The notes: generated by a model not told the origin, from the letters alone. A stretch of DNA of 15,188 bases from Fennellomyces sp. T-0311 (GCA_025266875.1 JALLLT010000150.1:1-15188), one strand, 5' to 3'. Positions 1 through 10,500 are shown, counted from the stretch's first letter. Translations and numbers: made by a program.

Positions 1-521
1 TATTGTACTATGTGGTACAGGTACGTAGTACCATCCATGATTCTGAATGCTTATTCAGCTGAGTGCAATTCTCGGTATTTGAATTCCTATCCGGGCTTAA
101 CTCCTTAACACCTTCTCGGTCTTAACTCCTGGACACCACAGTAGGTATAGAATTCTAGACGGTTTGGATGGCGCTGCTTGCACATGGTACGGTAAATTTC
201 GAGGTGGTCTTGCTGGGCAATGAATTCCCGTAGAGCCTTTTCTTGCTCTCCCATAGTGCCGCCATTGTTGATGATTTCCCGGTAGGCCTTTTCCTTATTG
301 GTGACTTGGGACTGAAGCTTCTGGATTGTTTCCAATGCCAGTCACTCTTCTTCCTTGGGATTGGTGAGGTTGGCTGGTTTGGGGTCCTTGTCCTGTTGAA
401 CTTCTTCCATTGGGTCGTCGATTATGGCAAGTTTCTCAAGTCCAGTGGTTACAGGTTCCTTGTCCATGGTTTGAGGGGTAGGTTGTTCCTTGGTAGGTTG
501 CTTGTCGGCAGGGGTAGACAT
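1..521 (-). pseudogene. degraded gag-like frame of the left retrotransposon
   Basis: The frame starts at ATG 521 (MSTPADKQ). It runs through an acidic, proline- and glutamine-rich N-terminus into a charged, helix-prone stretch (ETIQKLQSQ, then KALREFIAQQDHLEIY). It is broken by in-frame stops at 344-342 (TGA), 107-105 (TAA), 89-87 (TAG) and 53-51 (TAA). Between and after the stops the same frame still reads like protein (for example EFKYRELHSAE) up to the window edge. No zinc knuckle or protease motif is reached. The gag identity is inferred from its position directly downstream of an LTR; I do not recognise the domain. A cellular gene remnant is an alternative. Confidence 0.5.
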
Positions 522-563
522 AGTGGAATTCAGCGAAAAAAAATGTGATGTAGAAGGATCAAT

Positions 564-849
564 TGGTAACAATAAAGAGTCGCTGAGACTGTAAAATAAA
601 TCTCTGTTCTGGTTGTCTTTTCATATGCTAAACTAGTGCCTTATTTATACTGTTGACTACGGCACATCTTTGACTGTCCTTCTAGCATCTTCTAGTTATT
701 GAAGGTACATTTGTCATCTAGTGATGTTTCACTGAGTGTCGCTCTTCACTCTGATTGTTTCACTTTCATATTTTATCCGATTCTTCTTTTATCCGAACTT
801 ATGTTTATCTGAATTCATCTTTATGCGAATTATCATGTCAGCCACGACA
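564..849 (-). repeat. probable 5' LTR (about 286 bp)
   Basis: The plus-strand limits are TG at 564 and CA at 849. The outer end is well supported by similarity to two other LTR starts in this window, which share the first six bases TGTCGT. The inner end is a guess from the TG/CA rule. The minus-strand TATA box at 650-641 is placed as expected for a U3 promoter driving the frame at 521. Confidence 0.5.
641..650 (-). promoter_or_regulatory. TATA box in the left LTR
   Basis: The minus strand reads GTATAAATAA about 120 bases ahead of the gag-like ATG at 521, inside the proposed LTR. Confidence 0.4.
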
Positions 850-1141
850 CTTGAGATAACTTCAGAGCCATTTGTCTTGGATAGTGGCAGTTTCCATTGG
901 AGCAAATTGGGCCATTACGTAGTATAACCCCAGCAATCACCAAAAAGAGAATAGCAAACCATTCACACAAAAAAATCATAGCATCATCTTCTGGAATATC
1001 TTGTTGGCTGGATAGAGCAATACAGACGAAAACCAGTGCTTGAACAGCCTCTTGAGTAGGCGCCGGTGGGTATTTCAAAAAGGGCAAGCAGACTTAAAAC
1101 CATGGAATCATTGCTGAAAAAGTACTCATTTGAAAATCCAT
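850..1141 (-). pseudogene. remnant of a membrane-protein-like gene, cut by the left LTR
   Basis: A minus-strand frame starts at ATG 1141 (MDFQMSTFSAMIPWF), meets a TAA at 1096-1094 and continues in the same frame (KYPPAPTQEAVQALV). It then enters a hydrophobic stretch (FAILFLVIAGVIL) that could be one membrane helix. The frame runs into the LTR boundary at 849 and only stops at 833, inside the LTR, so the retrotransposon appears to have landed in it. I do not recognise the family. A spurious open frame is possible, but the amino-acid composition looks natural. The rest of this interval and 1142-1260 show nothing else, apart from an A-run at about 1241-1250. Confidence 0.3.
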
Positions 1142-1381
1142 AATAAAAGTGAAAAGAAGAAGGGACAAAACAAAATAAAATTCTTTTACAATTAAACACC
1201 GCGTGACCTTGCTTTTATGACGTCAAACTTAGCAATGTATTAAAAAAAAAGCAAGTTTTATGTCGTGTCACTTTTTGGCGGATAGATCCGTGGCCAATAA
1301 CAGAAAAGAGGTTTGAGAGAGAAGTAGATAGATGACGTTTATTGCTTTTGTCTATGGGGATATTTATATATTCTAGCTAAT

Positions 1382-1422
1382 AGAGAGTTTAGGGGGTTCT
1401 GAAAAATCCATTTTTCAGAATG
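1382..1422 (+). repeat. left terminal inverted repeat of the outer element
   Basis: It matches the reverse complement of 12380-12420 in 40 of 41 positions. It holds an internal near-palindrome around TTCTGAAAAAT / ATTTTTCAGAA, which could form a hairpin or a symmetrical protein-binding site. Confidence 0.85.
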
Positions 1423-1595
1423 CTCTTCCAAATTGGGAACATCGTCTGTCTTCAAAAAAAAGAGTGATGAACGTCACTGATATTGTAATTGCTGTAACAC
1501 AAGTCGGTTGAAATACTAAAGTGACAATGGCTTGTAAACTGTTTTTTTGTACGCTTTTTTCTGCTTGTTCTTCCTTTCTCTTACCATTATTATCG

Positions 1596-4500
1596 ATGTC
1601 ACTTCTCTACCACGCTGCTCAGCAATACTTGGCCGCGCATGCCCGCCGCCTAGTAGAAATCGGAACGGATCAACGCAGAGAGACATTTGACCTTACCAAA
1701 TACTCGACTGAAGAGTGTCGATTCAACTTTCGGTTTACACATCACCAAGTATGCTGCTTAATTATTATGTTACAAAGCTATATGAGTTATATTCATTCAG
1801 TTATACTTTTAGCTTCGAGAAATTATGGAGGTGATGGAGCTCCCCCATGAGTTTTCTTTCCGGGAAGATGAGAACGATACCAGGCACATCGTTCGTGTTT
1901 CTCGCGAAGAAGCGTTGTGCCTTTGTTTGCGTCGATTAGCGTATCCATCGCGATATAGCGACCTGAAGCAAATGTTCCATCGCCCTCCGTCCACTTTATC
2001 TGTTATTTTTAATGGAGTTATAGATTATATCTATAATAAATACGCCGGTCTGTTAGAGTTTACGGACTCTCAGTTTACCAAGGAGCGTATGCAGTACTTT
2101 GCTGATGCCATTCGTGCAAAAGGTATGAAAAACAGCTCATTATATATTAGATAAAATGTTTAAGACATAGGGTGCTCTCATTTTGCTCCGAACAGAGAGA
2201 CGAAAATGGATTCAAACTATTTTAAAGTCCTCTCCGGTCAGACCATCCAAAAAGGCGCACCGAACAGAGAGACTTTCCTTTTCTGTACATCAACCAAATC
2301 GATGAATGAATATGCGTTTTTTTTTCTCTTTTCCTTAAACATTAACGTGCCCGATTGCATATAAAAGGTGTAGAGCTATGATAATGTCGAATAAAGTTAT
2401 TTTAATCCATCTCTTTGAACTTTTTTGTGTTCTTTAACATGCGTAACAACAACAGCAATCCCACCTTCAACATTGTGATGTGGAATCCTCGTCAGGAGCA
2501 GCAAGAGCAGCAGCAACAACCTCAACCTCAGCAGCAGCAACAGCCTGCAGAGGCATTACCATCGCCAAGCACTTCTCCTTCAGCTGCGAGAGCACCCAAT
2601 CGCAGATGGGAAGATGATCATATCGAAGCATTGATAGATGCTGTCAGTGCTAGATATGACGCACTTATAACCACGATCGAAACGCGAGCCAAGGGAGCCA
2701 TCTGGGACCAGATCGAGCAGGTGTATGCACAGACTGATCCTGTGGGCCGCTCAAAGGAAGCCTTGCAAAAAAAGTGGGGTGACTTGCACTGGGAGGGGCT
2801 AAAAGAATACAGGGGTAAAAATGTTGCGTATTCTACCTGAGTATCCTTAAGAATACTCATGAAGATACAGTATTCTTGAAAATACTGCATTCTTTTAAGG
2901 AGAACTCGACATTCTTAAGAATACAGCGCTTTAAAAGCAATGTATTCTTTTAGTGAATGGCCAATCGGAGGTTGTGTAGTTTTACTAAAGACGGCATAAA
3001 TATGACGTTTTGAACCTTAATTTTCGTGTAATGAAACGTTTCGTGTCAGAATGGAAGCTTTCTCAGAAACAAAAATAGATGAAACACTGATTATCGATAT
3101 CGGAAGGAGTACCCGAAACAGATGGAACGGTATCGTTTTATAGACTTTCGTTTCAGCGACATAATTGGCAGAATAGATGGTGCGATTGTATGCATTTAAA
3201 ATTTGTGGCATTTTTATTATCAAAAGAAAAGATAGCAGGTTCAATTTCTATATAGCGATAAGATGTAGCAAGTAGTCCGGGAGCATGGCAGCGAGATCGT
3301 GCAATGGAACGGGACAGCAAGAGCAGTAATAATGACCAGCCTCGATGAACAGTATAGGTGCACCGGTTAGAAAATGATAACTGGTGGTAACTAGAATGAG
3401 AGATGTTAGACGAAAACGTGCACAGTAATATTAAAGTAAAGGTTACCTTACGCTGATGGACACACTCCAATTGCAGGATCTCTGTTGTCAAATTTCGTGA
3501 GCTTCATTGTAATGGAGTTCAGCAATTATGTACCTTTGTAGATTGAGTCTATGAGTGGAGCACCGGCAGTGGTAAACAAGTGGCTCTGGTAAATTAAAAG
3601 CTTAAGAATTTATGCGGTGGCAAGCAGACTTACCTATTAGCCAGCCTTGTTAGTTTCCAATAAGGCAGCATAGAGAAGAATGGATAGTCTTCAATCAATA
3701 CCGATAGGGTTGTAGCGATGAGAGAGTGAGGAGTTGTACAAGGTAGCGATGGTAAAGGAAAGTGAAAGAGATGAAAAGAGAGATTTTCTGCTGCATACTG
3801 CTTTTTATACCAGGTATGAAGTGGATAACGACCGCGTTTTGGACCCGGCTGTGTTGGAGACCTTGCCCTCTTGGGCTAAAAATTAAAAGTTTCGTTTTTT
3901 CCCCTGAACAACCATTGTTTTCGTGTCAAAGCAACTTTATTTTTTAAATGGTTATTCTTTTCGGCAACGGGATTACGACCATCGAGGCCGTCGTAGGATC
4001 TGCCTGCGCGCCATGTGGAACCACCGCTACCTGGGAATGGATTCTGTGGACCGGGATTATACACGCGTCATTCTCATCCATGTACTGCCACAGCCATTCT
4101 TCAAGGGTCGCTGGTACAAAGCGTTGCTCCTCCTTTGAACTGTACCAACGGACAAACGCAAGATGGTGGACCATTGGTATACGGTTGATGATGATTTTGT
4201 GCTTGAAGAAGTACATTACGCGGCCAGGATATGCACGACGTACACCACGCCGCAAGTAGATTACTTGAATATGTGAGCCGCGCGATGATGAAGCTGCAGC
4301 TGATCGGTACGTCTGCCCAAAGATCTCAATCGTTCGAAACTTCTCAACCTTTTCCGTAGCAAAGGTACGGCCAGTGGTGCCGCTTCGAGGTGCCAAAACC
4401 TCGATGCCGTACGTATTGCTGTAGTACTGGCATAAGAGAGCATGGTGGTCTTCACTGAGGCTTCCCTCAACACCATTGCTCATGGACATGGCGGTGGACG

Positions 4501-7500
4501 GTGGTAATGGCTCTGCTCCAGTGATGTTGACGGTCAACGTCGGGCTCAACGAATAGCTGAGGAACCTCTCATAGTCAAAGGTATTTAGGCGGTGGTATTG
4601 TGCTTGGGATGTAGATTGACCAGCAATCTGTAACAGCATAGCGTATTGCCGGGCATACTCCTCGAAACGACCTGCTTGACGCTGGACAAAATCGACCGCA
4701 CCAGTCTTCTCGATAAATCGCTTCATGAACGTAAGCTCAAAGCAATCCTTCTGGTTCGTATCGACATCTTTCATATAACCGTTGTATCTCTCAAAGGAGA
4801 AGGCCCACCATCCATAGATCGGCCCATGTAGCTGCAAGACGTCTTGTAGGTGAAGATGGAGGTGCATATTGGGAGATACGGCAGCGTCACCATAGTACCT
4901 CGCGCAGTCTGCCACGAATTCCACCATCTTGTCATGTACTTCTGCAATTTCGGCATCAGTGATCCAGGGTTTTGCCAGCATGCGGCAAGCGTCGACGAAA
5001 AGCAACCAGTGCACATAGTGAGTGCGTCTCAACACACTTTTCAGTACGTATGGCGAGTACACCAAGGTCCAAACTCGCCAGTCATCGGCGGTCATGAAGC
5101 TGAATTTCCGTTGGATCCTGCGTTGAAGGGTTGGCATTCCGGGAGGCACGATGATTCGGTCTGCTTTGGTTTGCATCTCTGTGAGCACCGATTCCGTCAG
5201 ATAGCCCTCGGATTTCCATATCGTAACCATCCGCTCGGCGGTGCCAAGGAAAAGGTTATGCATAGGGTCGATGACAGTTGCATTTATGGCGTCAAAATAA
5301 GGAAGCCGATGGAGCTGCGACCAACGTGTCCCATTTTCGCGCTCAAGGCGTTGTCGCGCACTTTGGGTTTCTGCTGCCTGCCAAAGCCTCGCTGCCTCGC
5401 GATTGTCCGTGTTTGATCGCAATGTCTCCTCAGGAATGTCGACGCCAGCGTAGATCATCTTGTTGGTCTCGGGGTCGGTCACAAACTCGCGGTAGCACTT
5501 GTTGCATGCCCGTGTACTTGCATGCGATGTAAAACCGCAGATTTTGCGGCTTGCCGGCATATCACAAATAACGTTGAGCAGGGCAGCGCGCACGCGAGTA
5601 CCTCGGGGCATCTGAGCAGTCGGCATATCATCGATTCCGGTGTACAAGGTAAGTAGATCGGTTATCAGCGGCTCCAAATAATTATTGATCTCGTAAGTGC
5701 TAGGCTCGCGTGGTCCAGGCATGACACCAACAAGAATTACATTCTCGGTCTTATAGCGCTCGGCACGCGGTAGATTGTTGACGGTAAGATATATGGCGCC
5801 ACAAGAATAACCTGAATCGAAAGGTGCAAACCAATCTGCATTGATGGATAGTAGCAAAGAACGCTCGCGGGCAACAAAGGGCTCTTGGGTATTTTCGGTC
5901 TTGATGCTGTTCCACATAGCGCCGTGGTGGATGTCCGAATACACGGTGCCAAAAAACAGGTGCTGCCTCCATTCCTCAATCTTTTCCTCGAAACCGTTGC
6001 GTTTGAACAACTTCTCCAATGCGGACTTGACCGGGTAGTAGGCGTACTGCTTGAATGGCGTCCAACGCACGCGAGTCTGACGATTGGAAGATACCTTGAA
6101 CAATGGGTTTGCGCACACGTCGGCGTTCAATCGAACAGTCTCACAAGTGTCAGGTGCTGTGGAGGGCAGGTAGATCGCGTGGCATTTTGAGCAAGCAACG
6201 TACATAACGATAGGCTCTGTCAGGTCCTGAAATCCGATATAATGACGAATTGTGGATATCGTAGCAGGAAAGTTGAATGTTGGGACATGCATAAGAGGGA
6301 TTAACGTCATGACAAAAGTAATCAGGAGGGTCGACGTCCGTTCCGAGAGATGGTGCAGTAGGAACAGAGCAAGAAACATGAAGATGAAGAGCAGCGGCTG
6401 TGGGATCAAATCGCTCAAAGGAGTGTCAGGTTGTACGTCAGAATTTATATCTATATCAGTTTTATATTAACGGTCGCACTCTAGCCTCAGCAGTAAGTTT
6501 CTTTACAAACCTTCGTCGTCATTCGTCAAGGAATCAAAGTCCTCCATTGGCTCCTCGATCAGCGGCTCCCGATCTTCCGTAATTGCGTCATGAAATGACT
6601 CTTGCGGCAGAGATTCCTGGCTCAAAGTTCGCAACAAGGGCGCTAGTGTATGCTCCGGTGTAGGTTCTGATGATTGGTACGATGTATATCCTATTTTTTC
6701 ATTAGCAAGCTACCTCTGGATGTTACTCTGAAGCATACCGTTGCCACCACCATCGTAGTTATCAACAGACATTGGCTCGTCACGGCTTTGGTCCGCGGTT
6801 TCCTCGGTATTTGCGGTTGATTCGACAAGATTACCATCTGCATATACCTTGGTCAACATAACGCACGGTACCGTATAATTTGGACTTACCAATAGATTCC
6901 ATCAGCATTGCAGTAACACCGCGCTCATAGTGCGCGTTGTACGTTGCTGCTGTTACGGCCATACCATTAGGATTATGGCGCGTACATGTCTCGCACAAGC
7001 ATTGAAACAATTGGTGACTGGACATTGGTAAAGAGGTAAGTGTGGTGTGCAAGAAGAAGTGTAGATGCCCGATCCTTCGATCGCGTTTCTGGCGTGCTTT
7101 TATATTCATCTTTTTTCTTCAATTACGGCACCGCGTTATAAAATAAAATGTAGATACGAATGTATGCTTTCTATTAACCAGTTTCCTTGGCTGCATGCCT
7201 CTCTCTTTGGCCACATCTATTGCTTTCTTGGCCGCATGTATTATGTTCGTAGCAATATTAAACGGCCACGTTTTTTATGATAAAGATTTTCCTGTTTTGG
7301 ATTTGTGTCTCCTTATACAGATCGGCAGTAAAAATAACTTGCTGCATAATATAAAGTTGCATATCTCTCATCCAGAACCGTGCCTGAAAAAAGCGAAATT
7401 ACATACTGCCTTGGCGCTCCATGAATGGAAGACTATGTGCAAGCGCTCGGTCTTCACATTGGACATTCATTCTCGCCAGCATTAAGTAGATTAGCAACAG

Positions 7501-10500
7501 TACGCCTTTTTTTACTGCCGGAGCAGAAAATTGCCGTCCCTTTCCTAAATAAACTGGCTTTCCCACTAAACCGTTCGCTTCCTTCATGTGTATTGTAAAG
7601 ACTACTAGTCACTGCACATCTCCCGTATTGACATTGCCAAACGGCATTGCTGGTTTACTGTTTCGCACGTTCCAAATTAGGCTTAAACGCTTGTATTTTA
7701 TTTACTTTCGCTGACACATGACCTCGGAATACCATTGCCGTTGTTTATGTTTCTTTTTTTCTTGCTGCAAACACCATCTTCCTATATCAAAATCGGGGGT
7801 CCCGGCAGTTTCTCACGTACCCCCACTCCATTTAAAAGAATACGTTGCTTTTAAAAGCACAGTATTCTTTTACTTCTGCGCAGTGTTGGTAGACATCTAC
7901 CGTGATGTCCGGACCGTGGTGCAAGACCAGACTGGCACGAATGGCCCTCCTGGTCAAGAGCGATGGGAGTATTATAACGTCATGGATAGTATCGTTGGCA
8001 GCGATCCAGCTGTTGTTCCACCAACCACCATGGACTCTATCAATGGCCTTGTTCGAAACCGACGACGCAATGACGAAGATGACGGCAACGAGCGGCCAGC
8101 GCAACGACGCCGAACCACTGCATTCCAAGAGCAGGTCCTCGAGAATGCAAACAAGCAGATGGACCGCCTAATTGCTAGTATTGGCGAGGCTTTCGAACGG
8201 TTTGAGGAGGCAGAGGACCGTCGTGCGCGCGATTTCGAGGCAGCAGAAAACCGACGCCATTCCGAATACCTTCAGACATTGAGGGAACTTTTTGGTCGTC
8301 CTGGCAACAGTGGCGGGCAAAACAATACAAGCACAAGCAGTACTGAAGAAGAGCAGGTCAACAATAATGAAGATCAATAAATGATTTTGTTTAACTTCCA
8401 CTTAATCTTTTTGTAATGTTCGTTTTATTTTACTACAATCTACGACTGGCTTCATACAACTCATCTCTTAATCTGTCGCGTACTACAACACCTTGTTGAC
8501 GCAGTGATGCAGTGTCTCCAATGCCACGTTGGTGTCCTGAACCGATTAGAGCAATGCGGCCGGTCGTACCTTCGTCTTCTTCTGTATTCAATGGAAAAAG
8601 TTCGTTTGAATGAAAGTCGTGCCGTTCGATGCAGATGTTGTGCAATATACAACATGCGTATATCGCCAATGTCAATCGCTCATGATCCTTAAGATAAAGG
8701 TAATGGCGTAGGAATCTCCAACGGGAAACAAGGCAACCAAAGGCTCGTTCAATGGCCATACGCATCGAAGAGTGAACAAAGTTGAATTTTTTCTCGGCAA
8801 GGCTTGTTGTTGTTCGTGAATAAGGCACCATTATCGTTGGTCGTAGTGGATACGCAGAGTCTTTCAAGTTTGGGGAACTTCATGTTAGTAATATTCACCA
8901 AGATATAGAATGGTCGAAGTACTAACCGGCAAGGATATAACTTCCGTCTGGGCACCATTGTTCAGTTTCATTCAATAGCTTCGTATTAAGAGAGCTATTG
9001 GCAAACGTACGTGCATCATGGGTTCGACCTTATAGATTGATTTGAAAATACATTAGACTGAGTAATATATCGATATTTCAATACGTAGTTGACAATACCT
9101 GATTGACCAGCTTCTATATACGTGAATCTTCCGTCAGCAGTACAAACAGCAAGTAAATTGATCGAATGGTGTAATTTACGATCCCAAAAGCGCTGTCCGT
9201 TACTAGTAGGCTTGTGGATGACGATGAGTTTGCCATCCATAGCCCCGATCGCTCCCTGTAGCCTTCTGCCTGCATCGTTGGTGCTCGCTAGACCTGTAGG
9301 TGCCGAAAAGGCTTGTGCTGCTTGCTGTACTTCTTGTGGTGTGCTTGGCCATCTGATCTGTTGCCGGTGAACGTCGCAGATGGCATTTAGGAATCGCATC
9401 GTGAAGTTGTGATACGACCCTTGGCTTAAACCAAATTGCGTTTCAAACATGCGGTATCCAACATGAGTGTTTGCGAAACGCCACACCGCACAGCAGACTT
9501 GAATGTATATTGGGGTCATTCTAGGTGAGTCCGAGGCAAATGCTTCGTGTGTCGACAGAGTACTGACAAGCCATTCCAAAGTTGCCTTCTTCATGCGATA
9601 ATGCCATCTGTAGCTGTCATAGCCGTCGTCGTCATTTAGGTTCGGATGTGTCAATGTCCAGAATTGCGCACCATGAACTCGGTTAACTTTCGCCGCGCGA
9701 AAGTGGTGAGGTGAGCTTGCAAAAGCTGCGACAATACTCGTATCAATAAATTGTACAGCCTGTACTGAAGGCGCAATAAGTTCTGTTAGCCGTTGCATAA
9801 ATGCTGCTCGACGGCGTCTTCTTTCTGCAGCATTATTACGTCTGGGACGTTCGATGAGAATTGGCGGTGGAATGCTGTTATTGTTCATTGTAAAAAGAGG
9901 TTGGAAATAAAAAAAACTGGTAGAAGAAGATAGAGAGACAATGAAAAACGAGAGGCATATATTTTGTAATACTCTGATCGCGTTTTAAAGCACAGAAGAA
10001 GTGACAGTTTCCTTTTATATCGATCCGAGCGAGTCTTCGCGGTGGTATTTCCACCGAGAAGCAGTTACCAAAGTAGGAGACATCCGCGAAGCCTAATTTT
10101 GGAAGGTGCAATGGAAAAATTATTTCCCATCATCAATTTTGGAAATGGAGTTCTCTGTTCGGAGCATAATGAGAGCACCCATAGAGTGCAAATTGTCATT
10201 AACAATTGTATAGGCGCTCCTTATAATAATTGCATCGGGTTCATCGATGGCACTGTGCGAGGTATCTGCCGACCTGTCGAGCTTCAGGAGCTTGTATACA
10301 ATGGCCACAAGGTTGAAGAGCACTTAAGCTGTTTTGGTTTAAGAAATTGTATGGTTTGCTAACTGGAAAGCACATGAATCTATCTAGCATAAACATGCTT
10401 TGAAATACCAGGCATTAGTCACACCAGATGGTATAACTTCGGCCTTCTATGGACCTGTCACTGGTGCCAGACACGACGGCTATCTCCTGACGGAGTCAGG

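Larger units (their letters stand above)
1..849 (-). mobile_element. 5' end of an LTR retrotransposon, running off the left edge
   Basis: Read on the minus strand, a probable LTR begins at 849 with TGTCGTGGCTGACATG, close to the TGTCGTATCCTGACAT start of the LTR at 13458. A TATA box (GTATAAATAA, 650-641) lies inside it. The LTR probably ends near 564, where the plus strand reads TGGTAAC; this inner edge is uncertain because I see no clear primer-binding site. A gag-like frame follows from 521. The rest of the element, including pol and the 3' LTR, would lie left of the window, so the target duplication cannot be checked. Confidence 0.6.
2816..7873 (-). mobile_element. innermost Tnp2-family (CACTA/Plavaka-like) DNA transposon
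   Basis: It contains the 965-codon Tnp2-like transposase gene and a probable small gene, both on the minus strand. Inverted repeats at 2918-2952 and 7833-7869 agree over about 37 positions with three substitutions and one gap. The right end is fixed to within a few bases by the resuming Myb intron (from about 7873). The left end is unresolved because 2828-2952 is an array of related palindromes; it lies somewhere between 2816 and 2918. I could not assign a target duplication with confidence. Confidence 0.7.
2815..7883 (+). other. giant intron of the Myb/SANT-like gene
   Basis: The donor GTAAAA follows GAATACAGGG, and the acceptor TTCTGCGCAG precedes TGTTGGTAG. A pyrimidine-rich tract is preserved directly before the acceptor, only about 11 bases beyond the end of the inserted element. 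The phase is kept across the join. The donor is not strong, so splicing needs RNA evidence. Confidence 0.6.
2170..10180 (+). mobile_element. middle PIF/Harbinger-like DNA transposon
   Basis: Inverted repeats of 29 bp lie at 2170-2198 and 10152-10180 with one mismatch, starting GGGTGCTCTCATT. ATA flanks both ends. It holds a Myb/SANT-like gene on the plus strand and a DDE transposase on the minus strand, convergent with 52 bp between stops, which is the classic two-gene layout of PIF/Harbinger elements. It lies in intron 2 of the outer transposase and is itself split by the Tnp2 element; without that insertion it would be about 3 kb. The end motif CCGAACAGAGAG recurs just inside the left end (about 2257-2270). 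Confidence 0.85.
2123..10213 (+). other. giant intron 2 of the outer transposase
   Basis: The donor is GTATGA directly after GCAAAAG, and the acceptor is TTGTATAG just before GCGCTCC. The phase-1 junction restores AKG-APYNNCIGFIDG, a continuous family-like sequence. Only 47 bases (2123-2169) and 30 bases (10184-10213) of the original intron remain around the middle transposon; ATTAAC near 10198 could serve as branch site. Confidence 0.75.

Noticed and set aside
243..548. 101-codon plus-strand frame
   Set aside because: It is antisense to the gag-like frame, with low-complexity hydrophobic composition and no supporting signals.
1521..1595. Hydrophobic N-terminal extension of the outer transposase as a signal peptide
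   Set aside because: The stretch is pyrimidine-rich like the leaders of other genes here, and a transposase should not be secreted; the ATG at 1596 is preferred.
2815..2840. Short C-terminal tail (KNVAYST) as the true end of the Myb-like protein
   Set aside because: It reads into a donor-like GTAAAA and the palindrome array; the spliced alternative restores a full partner protein with its coiled coil.
2828..2952. CRISPR-like array
   Set aside because: The units are irregular palindromes with variable short gaps and no uniform spacers, in a eukaryotic transposon context.
3153..3491. 112-codon unspliced minus-strand frame
   Set aside because: It crosses a strong intron (GTAAGG...CATTCTAG at 3451-3391), and the downstream frame is serine/leucine-rich without pattern. 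The spliced reading in another frame is more protein-like.
4850..5416. 188-codon plus-strand open frame
   Set aside because: It lies antisense to the Tnp2 transposase exon, has no promoter or recognisable motif, and is explained by codon bias of the opposite strand. Other plus-strand frames between 3923 and 6582 fail for the same reason.
7718..7883. N-terminal 55 codons of the open frame ending at 8380, as a separate gene start
   Set aside because: This part runs through the right inverted repeat of the Tnp2 element and the intron acceptor. The protein-like sequence begins only after 7883, where it joins the exon ending at 2814.
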